DNA from: Anisus vortex
Lineage: Eukaryota; Mollusca; Gastropoda; Planorbidae
Assembly: GCA_949126835.1 (NCBI GenBank)
Contig: OX421509.1
Location: 12,527,420 to 12,591,419 of the forward strand
Direction: 5' to 3'
DNA: 64,000 nucleotides
The position numbers and the translations under genes were made by a program. This document shows, piece after piece, positions 11,946 through 23,394 of this stretch; within the stretch, counting starts at the first letter, position 1; every line of letters starts with the position of its first letter. Under the pieces are notes generated by a model, which was not told the DNA's origin, did no database searches, and saw only the letters and a program-made list of their open reading frames with translations.

Positions 11946-12880
11946 TCAGCGCCTAAGTGTGTGTTAATGAGTTTGTGTCTATATGTGTCTATGCGTGTGT
12001 GTCTATTTGTTATGTGTCTAAGTATACGTCTATTTGTGTGTCTATGTGTGTCTCTATGAATGTGTCCTAAGCTAATCAACCTAAGCCACTCACTACCACC
12101 CCACACCCCCAACCTACCATTACCGACACACTATACAGCAATACAGAACAACTAAAAAAAAGACATGGAAATATGTTTTTTTTGTCTGGCATTGAATGCA
12201 AGAGAGCAAACTGCTCTGCAGACTTAGCTAATATAAGAAGAAGTGTCCGCGTCTCAGTATAGGCCTATGTGTCTGTGTGTGTGTCTGTATTTGTGTCAAC
12301 GCGTGTATATTTATGTCTTTGTATAATATGCGTGCATAGTTTAGTGACCTAAATTATATTTCAACTATTTTCACACGCACATAAAAGAAATACTGCTTTC
12401 TTATATAAGTCGAGCTTGAGATCAATACTAAAAGTATTTTAACCCTTACAGTCCCTGGCGCGTATATAGCGGAACTGAAGGCAGCATAGATAGAAGTAGG
12501 TCGGTACGGGAAGGGTTAACAGTTCCAACACTGGCCCGTTTCTTTTATCATTATTATTATTCTTCCTTTTCGTTGTTTTTTTTTAATCTTGAGCGTAGTA
12601 GACTATGTGATTGACGGGAATAAAAGAAATCGTTTGTGTGTGTGTGTTGTGTACGACTATGTGCACCTCCCTTTATGCTAAGTGTGTGTGTATGTATATG
12701 TGTACCCTGTATTTAAGTATGTGTGTGTAGACCCATGCATAGTCTGTGCGATGTGCAAGTGGCTTTGTGTTTGCATAAAGTGTCCATTACCGTTTCATGT
12801 GCGAATGTGTGGGTTTGGGTGTGTAAATTTAGCACTTGGAGTTAATGAATATTCTATTTGTTATGGCATACATTCTTGTG
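11946..12880. other. unassigned, GT-rich in places
   Basis: Contains patches of GTGTCTATGTGT type (11960-12070, 12265-12300, 12630-12830), and a TAGGCCTA palindrome at 12260-12267. No gene supported. Confidence 0.4.
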
Positions 12881-13647
12881 TTTATGTTGTATCTACTAAA
12901 GTCTTGTGAGTGCATGTGTGTTTATGTTGTATCTACTAAAGTCTTGTGAGTGCATGTGTGTTTATGTTGTATCTACTAAAGTCTTGTGAGTGCATGTGTG
13001 TTTATGTTGTATCTACTAAAGTCTTGTGAGTGCATGTGTGTTTATGTTGTATCTACTAAAGTCTTGTGAGTGCATGTGTGTTTATGTTGTATCTACTAAA
13101 GTCTTGTGAGTGCATGTGTGTTTATGTTGTATCTACTAAAGTCCTGTGAGTGCATGTGTGTTTATGTTGTATCTACTAAAGTCTTGTGAGTGCATGTGTG
13201 TTTATGTTGTATCTACTAAAGTCTTGTGAGTGCATGTGTGTTTATGTTGTATCTACTAAAGTCTTGTGAGTGCATGTGTGTTTATGTTGTATCTACTAAA
13301 GTCCTGTGAGTGCATGTGTGTTTATGTTGTATCTACTAAAGTCTTGTGAGTGCATGTGTGTTTATGTTGTATCTACTAAAGTCTTGTGAGTGCATGTGTG
13401 TTTATGTTGTATCTACTAAAGTCTTGTGAGTGCATGTGTGTTTATGTTGTATCTACTAAAGTCTTGTGAGTGCATTTGTGTTTATGTTGTATCTACTAAA
13501 GTCTTGTGAGTGCATGTGTGTTTATGTTGTATCTACTAAAGTCTTGTGAGTGCATGTGTGTTTATGTTGTATCTACTAAAGTCTTGTGAGTGCATGTGTG
13601 TTTATGTTGTATCTACTAAAGTCTTGTGAGTGCATGTGTGTTTATGT
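12881..13647. repeat. 40-bp minisatellite, 19 copies
   Basis: Nineteen complete units in strict 40-bp register (12881-13640) plus 7 bp of a twentieth. The unit starts TTTATGTTGTATCTACTAAA. I see only three base differences: GTCCTG for GTCTTG at 13141 and 13301, and TGCATTTGTG at 13471. Such homogeneity points to recent expansion or strong homogenisation. 40 is not a multiple of 3, so coding is unlikely. Confidence 0.97.
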
Positions 13648-13709
13648 GTGGGTGTATGTTTTTAAGGTTCCATTGATTAGTATGTTAACAATAATATATG
13701 AATATAAGT

Positions 13710-13835
13710 ACAATAACAATAATAATGGCCATTTTTATAGCGCTTCTATCCGTGCTATTAAAATTGAGCATGCTCAGTGTGCTCTTGGTGTGAATTGCTG
13801 TGGCAGATGTATTAGTATGTAAGGCACACAGCCAC
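13710..13835 (-). mobile_element. possible LINE (L2/CR1-like) 3' end, minus strand
   Basis: The segment AATAATAATGGCC, then TTATAGCGCT, is the complement of GCGCTATAAAAA...ATTATTATT. L2/CR1-like elements commonly end in a GCGCTATATAA-type block and an ATT-rich tail; compare 31868-31912. No protein is preserved. Confidence 0.4.
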
Positions 13836-14005
13836 TAGCCACAGAGAAAGTTCTCTCAATGTTTGAGGCAAGGAGCTGTTCAATAAAGAAGGCGGTAAAG
13901 ATTCAAATGAGCGCACCCCGAGGTACTTGTTGCTAATTGTGAATAATCATCATTGTCGCATTCGCTCAAAAGCTATTTAAAACAAATCATGCAACTAATC
14001 TGGAT

Positions 14006-15810
14006 CAGTGATCGGCAACCTAAGACACGCGCGCCAAACTTGGCACGCAGGGCGATTTTAATTGGCACGCAAGAGACCTTCAAGAGGTGTTTTTTATTGA
14101 TGAAAAAAAAATACCAACATTTTCCGGTTCTGAATGAGGAAAACAGACTGTTTAAGCCAATGTTTCTGAATGACATGGCGACATATTTCAGTGAGTTGAA
14201 CTTGCATTTACATAGACCACTGAAATGGATTTGAATTGAAACTGGACATATCTTGTCGTGAAATCAATTTCAAAATATTTAACGACATTGTGCATCCCTA
14301 TATGAATGCAAATTTTCAGATAGATAGTTGAACTTTTTTAGAAGTACATCGAAGCACGCAGAGCGGATTCTTCTAACCTTTTTTTCATACCACATCAAGC
14401 ATACCTAGTTTGATCTTACTACAATATTCTTATATGTAGATATTTTGATAACTGGAGGGATATTGGCTATTTTTAAAATGCAGCAAGTTTGAATTTTAAA
14501 CATTTAAAACATGGGCATCTAAATGTGCCCATTTTTGGAAAAGATCTGGAAGGAAGTTGCTTAGGAAAGTCATCTGCTTTTCTCAACTGCTAGGCATTCG
14601 CTCTTCTAATTACAGCTTTTGGTTCAACTTACAATTGTGAACAGATTTACTGCACATGAAAGTTGTTTTAAACATACATCTACATTTGACCGCTAAGAAG
14701 GGACTAAATATGTATCTGACATTATACAATTAGCAAAGAGCATTCAAGACAAGGCGCTCATTAATTGATACAGATATATTAGTTTTTGAAAAGATTTTTT
14801 GCTCATCTTCTTTAATTAAACATAAATATAATTAATTCTAAAAAAAATTATTTGTATTATTAATATAATAAATATAAGAGACCTATTTCATAGCACAATA
14901 TTATGTAATTTCTGTAATTATTAATGATTAAAAGTTAAACTCCTTAAATGGGCAAACAATTAATGCAGGGAATGTTTATTTACAACTTTTTAACGTAAAT
15001 TAATTTTAATTCTCTAATAATTAAATCTTGTAATGAAGACCATAATGTTGGATTTATAGAAAGAAATAACAATTAGTCAGTAATATTTGTTTTTTTACAA
15101 AACTAACTTGTTTTTCCTCACTATTGAATCAAATGTGGAAACTTTTTTTTAAATATTTTAACTAACCGTTTTTTTTTGCGCTACTATTTCTAATATTCTT
15201 TGATAAAAGAATAAATGGCTTACAATTTATAGGCTAACTAAGAGACGATCAAACTGTAAAAAGTATTTGAAAATTATAAAACTATTAGATGACAAAAGAA
15301 TGAATATGTATATTTTTGAACATTACATTAACTACTTAGTTTGTATGATTACCACGTATCTATTCCGCTTAATTTTAATATCATAATAGCAAGAATTGAA
15401 ATTTATTAAGGACCTTTCAGTTAAACTGAGATTAAAATATAATTAATATTAATTAACATGTTTTAGATCCTCATCTGGAATGCCAAATGATAATGTATAG
15501 ACAATAATTACCATACATGTGAAAATTTAGTAATAAAATACTGTATTTGATATAGGCTTAAAATGCAAATAAAAGGGACGATAATCACAAACGCGTAATT
15601 TTTTTCATTATATATAAAACGTTTTAACGATTTGCTCTATAAATCACCTTTACTTTTGGCCTTGGTCTTGCTACGGAGTTAAATTAATTTTCCTATCAAA
15701 AATATTTTTTGAAACTATAATAAAGCAGGTTGACTTTTAGGCTGCTGGCACGCTCAATGATTTAGAAATCCTAGTTTGGCACTCTGTTAGCAAAAGGTTA
15801 CCTAACCCTG
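14006..15810 (+). mobile_element. long hAT element, parent form of the ~210-bp MITE-D family
   Basis: The left end (CAGTGATCGGCAACCT, then GGCACGC motifs) and the right end (CTGGCACGCTCAATGA, then AGGTTACCTAACCCTG) match the two halves of the ~210-bp MITEs at 21640, 24005, 33614, 38525, 60238 and 61687, but here lie 1.8 kb apart. The interior is AT-rich without an intact ORF. Near 14160-14220 it encodes FLNDMATYFSELNLHLHRP, which resembles the C-terminal half of SCAND3/ZBED-like hAT transposases. 15115-15450 is similar to the reverse of 2525-2820. Target duplication is too diverged to call. Confidence 0.6.
14090..14234 (+). pseudogene. possible hAT transposase remnant
   Basis: Plus-strand frame ending at the stop at 14232-14234. 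It contains FLNDMATYFSELNLHLHRP. Known Buster/SCAND3-type hAT proteins carry a comparable 'FLxDixxxLNELNLxLQG' segment ahead of the C-terminal dimerisation domain. Only ~45 residues are preserved, and following frames are broken. A residue-level profile search is needed to be sure. Confidence 0.4.
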
Positions 15811-15859
15811 ATCTATGCCATTCAAAGAACGATGTATCGAAACTGCAATATGACTTAGA

Positions 15860-15996
15860 CCAAAGACTATAATGTGATGGACGACTTGCTTTAATATTTT
15901 TGCTATTTAATGACTCGAATGACTTCTTTTCGGAATTCCCAATTCCCTTTAGTATTGTACACTTCCATTTTATGTAATCGTTTTGATTTTTCCGAG
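15860..15996. mobile_element. MITE-P, left half only
   Basis: Starts CCAAAGACTATAAT and follows the MITE-P consensus through TTCGGAATTCCC and TTTTGATTTT. The right inverted end is absent, so the element is truncated. It lies only ~50 bp beyond the right end of the long hAT element. Confidence 0.65.
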
Positions 15997-17402
15997 GGGT
16001 TGTTTCTGGCTTCAAGCCTCTAACCTTCAGATTCCTATCGATCGCCTGTGCAACGAAATCTATCTATGAAGCAAAACAAAGACTGCCCCCCCCCCCCACC
16101 AAAAAAAAAAAAAAAAAAAAAAACGCGTTAGCTCACCGGTGCACTCTTAATGGGAACGAATTGGTGGTCTTAAACACTTCGCCAACTTTGAGGCTCATGG
16201 GTACAAACATGACACACACCTTAATTTTGTGGTCAATGACGAGTCCGCGCGATGAGTTAGTATTTCGAAAGTATCAGGTTCAAATCCACATACATACACA
16301 CAGAGAGATAAAAGATTCAATTAAAATAGCCCGTTTCGGGCACCCGACATCCGATACCGGGAGAAGTAGGCCTAAACGCTGCAGATTTCAACGCACTAAA
16401 CCTTGGCCCTTCTGTTTGCTCTATGACTTCGAAATGACAGCACAACGTTTACAGAACAGAGCTGCACCGTGGGAGAGCGCGTGACTTTACCCGCGATCAT
16501 CTTTCAACAACCACTTAACCTATCTGTTATGGGGTCATTAGGGGAAATCGACTTTGATTGAACGGCCCCCTTCCCCCCTTGCTCATTGTTGAAAGTCTCA
16601 TGTAGTCTATAGATAAAAGATCTCTGCTTACGAACAAGACACTTTAGCTTTTCCACCCACTCTCTCTCTCTCTCTCTGTCTGTCTCTGTCCTTCTCTTCT
16701 TCCTCCTCTCGTTTTCTCTTGTCCCAATGAAGAGGTAAACATTGTCCTCGTAACTCCCTTTCATCCAAGGGGCCTTTTTGACGTGCAATCGCTATGTTTA
16801 CTCTCGTGGGGGCCCCACGCCACTACAGGGGGACATTGATAGCCTTATTAAAACATCCGAACCCATTGAGCAGACGACAATATAGCTCTCTTCAACGCAA
16901 CCCCCTTCCCCTGGATCTGGGGGGGGGGGGGGGGGTTGACTTTAAGGTATCTAAAATTAAAATGACATCAATCTGCCGGGGGACGATACCATTTTTCTTT
17001 CAATTTTTTTTTTAAAATGGTAAACGACGTCTGCTGAAAGAAAATGGCGCGTATTAGTAAGTAAACATTTCAAAAGCCCGCCAATTGAGATCTCCGTTCT
17101 ATTTATTTGCTCAGTATATGTAGAGAAATTTAAAAAAAAAAAAGAAACGAAAATGTTATATGCAAAATATACGGGACGTTTTTTTGTGTGTTGTGCCAAC
17201 TAAAACACCCCAATCTGTTATGACCCTTACACTTCTGTACCCATGGGCCTCATCGCTGGCGAAGTGTGAAAACCACCAGTACTCTAGCATCAAGAACACA
17301 CCGGTGTGCTAACGCATATTATGGTACATGCTGCGCGCCCGAGACTCACTGTACCACCTAGAGGCCCGATGCTCGGTGGGGAGGAAGCAATAAGCGCAAG
17401 CG
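15997..17402. other. unassigned sequence with homopolymer tracts
   Basis: No gene supported. Includes C then A homopolymers at about 16087-16123, a TAGGCCTA palindrome (16367-16374), CT-rich DNA (16660-16710) and a 17-nt G run (16919-16935). A tRNA-like patch near 16236-16300 (GGTTCAAATCC) may be a worn SINE head. Confidence 0.4.
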
Positions 17403-17862
17403 TCCCCCTCTTCTTCTTCTTTAGGTGCCAGGTCTGGAACAGACATTAGCGGTCATGACTCTCCATTATTTCCTGTTGTTAGTTATTTGGACTTGGGGGA
17501 AGTTATTATTGCTTATGTTGTTGTTCGTGGCCTATTTGTTCAGGCTTTCTACATATGTCAACCTTTGTCTTCCTCTGTCTCTCTTACCAGATATTTTCCC
17601 ACACAAAGCCAGTCTTTCTATATCATTTTTCCTATAGATGTGTCCAAGGAATTTCATATGTTTGTTCCGAATGGTTTTAATGAGTTTTCTTGAGGTACAT
17701 GCTGTTTTCAATACTTCTGCATTAGATTTCTTTTCAGTCCATGATATTCTCATCATCCTTCTTAGAAACCACATTTCTACTGCCTCCAATCTTTTTCTAG
17801 TTTCATTATCAATAGTCCAACATTCACACCCATATAGAAGAACAGACCAACAACGTTCCCCT
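17403..17862 (-). mobile_element. RTE-like LINE 3' end fragment
   Basis: The minus strand reads LLYGCECWTIDNETRKRLEA, VEMWFLRRMMRISW, KFLGHIYRKND, and GKRDRGRQRLTY. This is the well-known C-terminal region of RTE-class LINE proteins often annotated as craniofacial development protein 2-like. A frameshift breaks the last ~35 codons; the frame VNVCSRPGT ends at a stop at 17421-17423, then comes an (AGA)n tail to about 17403. 5'-truncated and decayed. Confidence 0.8.
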
Positions 17863-18115
17863 CAATTCCATCCTAATGCCTTGATGCCCATACCCATAGT
17901 ATGGGGTTTTTGCTACCGGAATCGATATTGCAGATATACGGGCGAGCTGCCATAACAATGATCCGAGGCGGAATTGCGCAGTTGGAGAAAATAATGCATG
18001 TGGCTGCTGATACCGAAGCCCGAAGTTACACGTCCGCACAAAACCTTGATGTGCCCCCCCCCCCCAACCTCTCCTGGTTCCTGGGGTGACGGGCAATGAT
18101 GATTATGATTTGGTG
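17863..18115. other. unassigned short interval
   Basis: No feature recognised apart from a 12-nt C run at 18054-18065. Confidence 0.35.
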
Positions 18116-18180
18116 CTAGCTATACATTCTCCTGGTATGCAGTGGCCAATGAAAAACACTGGTTTTTCACTCTGCTTCAC
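18116..18180 (+). mobile_element. SINE-A 3' fragment
   Basis: Short match to the SINE-A body: ACATTCTCCTGGTATGCAGT, GGCCA, CACTGG and GCTTCACC. Head and tail are missing. Confidence 0.5.
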
Positions 18181-19079
18181 CGTTCATTTCTTTAAAGACA
18201 AGCTTGATTGTAACCCCTTTAGGTGTGTAAGCCCACTGGGCCATATCATATTCCTTATCTAAAAGTTAATCTTAATCCAATTTCAAATACCCGGTAGATG
18301 TTTTCGACATTGATGTTAAAAACATTGCATTCACAAAATTAATATCAAATAATGTCAAACATTTTCGTCTATTAATAACACTGTAAACAACCGAGATTCG
18401 GTTATGATAATTTTCTTTTATCATTGGTGATATCATGAAAAGAGGACAAGCTCTGCTGGTTATAAAGATGAAAAAAGGTGTTTATAAAAAAAATAAGTTA
18501 TTAAAAAGTAATAAACTTTATATTTCTTTTATTGCATGTTTTAGAATACGAAGTAAGAAAATAAAAAAAAAGGAAAATTGTGATCGGGTTGTGTTTGGGG
18601 CGGTGTGTGGGGGTACGAGATTGCGGGGGGGGGGGGGGGCGCCATTGCACTTTGATCTTGACCTCGCACCCACTTAAAGGCGCAGATAGCGGTGCACTGC
18701 CTTTTTTTTTTTTTTTTTTTTGTGGGGAAATTTAAGGGCCCAGGGCATGATGGCAGCAGAAATCTGACGATCGTGCACAATTCGCCCCCCTCGAAAACAA
18801 AAATTAATCCGCCCTAAACAAAAAAAAAAGCAAAAGAATAAAGGGGGGTATGTAGAGGGGTTATTGTGTCAGGATGGTGGCGGGGGGGGGAGTACTTGGT
18901 CCTCTCTCTAGCCTTACCCGCCCCGCCCCCCCACACCCCACTCCGCACCCTATACCATTTATTGATTGGAGTCATTGGAGCGAGAAAGACACGTGTATGC
19001 GCAGAGGCTCTTGAAATTCTCAGAGAAAAGCACACTGGGCGCTTCGGGTGCATAAGATTTGCCATAACGGTGCAAAGTC
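18181..19079. other. unassigned sequence with homopolymers
   Basis: Contains a 15-nt G run (18625-18639), a T run (18702-18721) and C-rich patches near 18915-18950. Overlapping ORFs here are compositional. No gene supported. Confidence 0.4.
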
Positions 19080-19186
19080 TGTATGTGTGTGTGTGTTTGT
19101 CTGTATGTGTGTGTCTGTGTGTGTATGTGTGTGTGTGTCTGTATGTGTGTGTGTGTCTGTCTGTGTGTGTGTGTCTGTGTGTGTGG
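19080..19186. repeat. (TG)n-rich simple repeat
   Basis: Alternating GTGTGTGT and GTCTGTATGT units. It gives Cys/Val-rich frames on one strand and Thr/His-rich frames on the other; neither is a gene. Confidence 0.9.
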
Positions 19187-19639
19187 AAGGGGAGGGAGAG
19201 GGGGTTTGCATGACAAACGGAATGAGGGCGTTGGAGAAAAGGGAACTGACCCTGTCGCCTACCTAACAGTATTCAAGAGGTCTGGAATTCCCCACAAAAA
19301 ACTTGCTGTATTTGGACAAAATTGTATATGCCACTTGCAGCGTGCACTTATGATTTAAAACTAAAAGCAATAGAACCAGGGCCCTCACAATCCCATGCAG
19401 CGCCCCAGGGCAAAAGTTTCAGCGACGCCCCCTTGCTTACTGTAACTGCTTTGTTTTGTGTCTGCGCTAAGTTAATTGTTGTGATTAAAAGAAATTTAAA
19501 AATGCATTTTTTTTACAAAGAATATTCTTTAAAATGAATGGCAAGTTTCAGATTATAAAATAATAGATGAGCCAATCTTTTATGAAACCTTTGTGAGCCT
19601 ATTAAAAGTGAAACATGTGTATACGTTGTGGTCGTTGGG

Positions 19640-19870
19640 GGGAGCGAATCGACACCTCAGCAGTCATCTTCCTCCATTTTATTTGCCTATCTTAATCGGC
19701 TGTCAATAGTTCAGTCTATAGCAGCTTTGTCCAATCTTTTATATTGTCAGGCCTCTCCGACGTCCACCTTCTACGGTGCTTTGAAGGATTGTTTTTGGCA
19801 GGTTATTATGCCGCAACACATGACCGAACCATGTCAGCTTGCGCCGCTTGATTGTTTGGAATATAATTAC
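19640..19870 (-). mobile_element. LINE ORF C-terminal fragment (GRQR-type), decayed
   Basis: Matches 59680-59935 along most of its length (ACACCTCAGCAGTCA, TGTCCAAT, CCGACGTCCACCTTCTAC). In the better copy the minus strand encodes the GTVEGGRQRGRQR segment of RTE/CFDP2-like LINE proteins. In this copy frames are broken. Confidence 0.55.
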
Positions 19871-19917
19871 TAATATGAAAATCTTAGTTCACTTATAGGT
19901 CATTACGAGCTCCTCAC

Positions 19918-20075
19918 ATCCTTATAATTTAGAAATACAACACGATAACAATCTGTCTGCAATGCTCAGATAAACATAAGGACGAAAATACTTCCTTATC
20001 CCTTATGCGATATCTAATTCATGTAAGTACTCCTTTTTTCCCCGAGTGGCATTCTGCGAATGGAATGGGTCAGAA
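19918..20075 (+). mobile_element. LINE-N 3' fragment
   Basis: Matches the LINE-N family (see 45233-45672): CTTATAATTTAGAAATACAA, AATGCTCAGATAAACATAAG, CCTTATCCCTTATGCG and the GAGTGGCATTCTGCG...GAATGGG block that encodes the FFPSGIRAWNGL motif. Diverged. Confidence 0.65.
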
Positions 20076-20504
20076 ACTCAAAGATTTTGAGAATCTGTGT
20101 AATAACTCTCACACGATACACGCAGATTGAGAAATGAATTATTTCCACATACAAATATATTAAGTTAAATTTCGAACAAATACAGATAAGAAATCTCTAC
20201 ACCTATTAATCATGGAGTAGTTCTGTTTTAAATATAGATTTATCCTATCCTTCTCTCTTTCATAGTTCATTGACGTAAAATATTCATATCTCTGCTGGAA
20301 CATTTGTCACATGTCATAACTTTCACCTTTACACTGTTTCCCACCTTTCTAGTTTTTGTTTGATAACTTTCATATCAAATACACCGTTAATAGATTATTG
20401 GGGTCGAGAGTGGGTTGTGGGAGAGGAGGAAAAGGTGAGGGGGGCAGGGTCTGCGCCCCATTTTTTTCTCTGGTAATAGATAAAAGTATAACGTTCACAA
20501 AATT

Positions 20505-21165
20505 GTTTTCTCTCACTCATTTCTCTCTCCTTCTGTCTGTCTATCACTCTCTCTCTTTCTCTCCCTCTCTCTCTTTATCTCTCTTTCTGTCTCTTTACTT
20601 TTCTTTCTCATTCTCTCTTTCTTTCTCTAACGCTCTCTTTCTTTCTCTCTTTCTCTCTCCCCCTCTCTCTCCCTCTCTGTCTCTCTTTCTTTCTCTCTCT
20701 CTTTTGCTCTCTCCCTCTCTCTCTCTCGTCCTTTCTCTCCCCCTCCATCTATCTCTCACCCAATCCATCTGTCTCTCTCTCACTTTTTTTCTCTCTGTCA
20801 CTCTCTCTATCTCTCACTCATTTTTTCTCTTTCTCTCTCTGTCACTCTCTCTATCTCTATCTATCACTCATTCTCTCTCTTTCTCCCTCTCACTCATTCT
20901 CTCTCTTTCTCTCTATGCCACTCTCTCTATATCTTTCACTCATTCTCTCTCTTTCTCTCTATGCCACTCTCTATATATCTTTCACTCATTCTCTCTCTTT
21001 CTCTCTATGCCACTCTCTATATATCTTTCACTCATTCTCTCTCTTTCTCTCTATGCCACTCTCTATATATCTTTCACTCATTCTTTCTCTTTCTCTCTCT
21101 CTGTCTCTCTCTATCCTGACTTGACATTTTTTTTTCTGTCTTTTTTTTTCTTCTTCTTTAAACCA
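20505..21165. repeat. CT-rich low-complexity tract with a 46-bp minisatellite
   Basis: Long pyrimidine-rich DNA. From about 20891 to 21105 it resolves into a 46-bp repeat with CACTCATT restarting at 20937, 20983, 21029 and 21075. The Ser/Leu-rich 274-residue ORF over it is an artefact. Confidence 0.9.
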
Positions 21166-21639
21166 GTCAACAAGTCCTAACACGTTATCAATATTCTTAA
21201 AGACATTTAGACGTTGGTTTCCCTCCCTTCCCCACGTCCAATGACAACTTCAAGTGCCACACTCATGAACGGCCCCAAACAAACAAACCTACATAGACGT
21301 TTCAGAGAACCCACACACAAAAAAGGGCAAGGTTGGCAGCACCATTTTGTTTGTTTGACAAAGTAAACAATAACAGATATCTACTACCATGTTGACAGGA
21401 AGTAGTTGGGCAGGACATTGGGCATTTAATAGTTTTGGCAGTAACGTTGTGGTCTGTATGTAAAGCGCTGAGTAGAAGTTTCAACTATAATTTATCCTAA
21501 CATATATGTTTCTTACTCTTTAAGACCATCGGAGCGGCACAGATTATACACAAACTTTCCCCAATATTAACGAGTCTCTGCCTTTCAAGTGGTACCCCGC
21601 TCCCAGATACATAGAATCACTCCTGCCCATTCTCTAGAT

Positions 21640-21848
21640 CAGGGGTCGGCAACCCCACGGAACCCGTGCCAGACTTGACACGCAGTGCAATTTGCAGTGG
21701 CACGCAAAAGACCTCCAAAATAGTAAATTAAAGTATCTTTTACAAGAGACTTAGTGCCAGACCAGCTTGTACTCTTAGGCCGTTGGCACGCTGAATGAAT
21801 TAGAAATCCTTCTCTGGCACACTAATATCAAAAGTTTTCCGACTTCTG
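21640..21848 (+). mobile_element. MITE-D (hAT), 209 bp, perfect target duplication
   Basis: Starts CAGGGGTCGGCAACC and ends TTTTCCGACTTCTG, imperfect inverted ends of hAT type. CTCTAGAT occurs on both sides (21632-21639 and 21849-21856). Internal landmarks are GGCACGC on the left and TTGGCACGCTGAATGAATTA on the right. Non-coding. Confidence 0.9.
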
Positions 21849-21856
21849 CTCTAGAT

Positions 21857-22249
21857 GTTGTGCTCCCATCTCTTTCTATATTTCCGCCATTTCTCTTCCT
21901 CTACATGTTATACGTTGGTATCTGGTCTTTTAGAGTCGCTGCCTTCTTGTAACATTGTAACAAAATGGTGCTCAAAACCACTTTGAATTTAGGGGAGTGC
22001 CTTTTAGGAATGCGTGTACAACTTTTATGGAGGGCAAGGCGACTAGGCGTTGAGCACACAATCCCCTTAACCATTATGGCTGTGATGATCTTTTTAGTGC
22101 TAACCGCTTCACATATTATTGTTCTTTGTTCGATATTTTCATTGCAAAAAAGAAAAGTGATATTCCTGTCCTTTGAATGCTGTTAGTGTTTTAATCTTAA
22201 ACAATGAACTCCATCGTAGGGTATGCTCACTTAGAGCAAAGACCGCATT
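21857..22249. other. unassigned interval
   Basis: A 73-codon plus-strand frame (21965-22186) with hydrophobic stretches is present but shows no known domain. No repeat recognised. Confidence 0.3.
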
Positions 22250-22545
22250 GGAAGGTTACGCTCATCCCTGGTCATATTCTAATCTTGCATTTTGATTAGT
22301 GTTTTAAATCATGTTAAGTTACTGGTTTTTCTGGTTTGTTCAGGCAACCCATTCTATGCCCGAATGCCACTGGTGAAAAAAGAGTACTTAAATATGCATT
22401 TGTTTTCGCATAAGGAATAAGGAAAGTGTTTTTGTCCTTATGTTTATCTAGGCATTGCAACAGGTTGATATTGGGTTGTATTTCTAAATTAGAGTTTAAT
22501 ACCTTATGCATCATTACTACTTTACTCTTTGTCATTTAGTTTAAA
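22250..22545 (-). mobile_element. LINE-N 3' fragment, minus strand
   Basis: The minus strand encodes KSKVVMMHKVLNSNLEIQPN, then LLQCLDKHKDKNTFLIPYAK, then a block equivalent to FFPSGIRAWNGL, then PEKPVT. It matches 45330-45560. Its 3'UTR end is diverged near 22250-22300. Confidence 0.75.
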
Positions 22546-22811
22546 GAAAAAACTTATTTATAAATAGCCATCCAATGGCGTTTAATACAATTCTCTGGGC
22601 GTTACGCTTAAGACAAAGAGCAGACGACAAACTTTCGCCTACGCCCAGTTATTGCTTGTTGAATTTTAACAACTTCACACACTGGCGTAATAAAATTGCA
22701 CTGCAATATAAAAAAAACATCAAAGAATTCTAACTTTTTTGTTCTTGCTAGGACACCTAAGTATATTGTTTGTCGTTAAAGAAAAGTATTTCACTTTTTT
22801 AAGCCCTTGCA

Positions 22812-23195
22812 ATGACGCTCCTTCTATACAGAAAATGATTGCGTCCTACGTTTATCCGTGGTTTGAGTCTAGTCCTACGGGTGCTAAGTTACTGGTTTTC
22901 CTGGTTTGTTCAGGCAACCCATTCCATGCCCGGACGCCACTCGGAAATGAAAGAGAACATGCATGTATTTGTTCTTGCATTTGGGATAAGTCCCTCAGTC
23001 TTTCTGAGCATTGCAATAGATTGTTTTTGTGTTGTAATTCTAAATTAGAATTTAATGCCTTGTGTATTATTACTACTTTACTCTTTGCCCTTCTGTCCTC
23101 TAGTGTTTCTAGGTTTAGTGATTTTAACTATTGGTGTTACTCTTGTCACTTGTTTAATATTCACTTGTAATAAACCTTGCAGCTCTTTTCTGAAT
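22812..23195 (-). mobile_element. LINE-N 3' fragment, longer copy, minus strand
   Basis: Begins (on the plus strand) with the complement of the LINE-N 3' end (GACGCTCCTTCTATACAG, ATTGCGTCCTACG) and extends through the WNGLP block to AATAAACCTTGCAGCTCTTT, which is the complement of the AAAGAGCTGCAAGGTTTATT seen at 45251. Lies ~270 bp beyond another LINE-N copy of the same orientation. Confidence 0.8.
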
Positions 23196-23394
23196 TTGTT
23201 CTAGCAATTAAATGATTCCTTTTGTTGATGAATCCCATAAAGAAGATGCATAGACTTAACTAATAATAACTAATGTTCTCATTTTAGTTTAATGTTCTTG
23301 TTATATTTGTAAAATTTCCTTTTTTTAAAGCCTTTATTTTGTTTTAGTTTTTAAAAATTACTTCCACCACTTGTGGATTCCATGATATGTTGTC

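Noticed and set aside
12881..13647. CRISPR-like regular array
   Set aside because: The 40-bp units are contiguous with no unique spacers, in an animal-like genome; this is a minisatellite.
20356..21180. 274-residue Ser/Leu/Phe-rich ORF
   Set aside because: Translation of CT-rich low-complexity DNA.
22739..23170. 143-residue plus-strand ORF
   Set aside because: It is the antisense of a LINE-N 3' fragment whose protein homology is on the minus strand.
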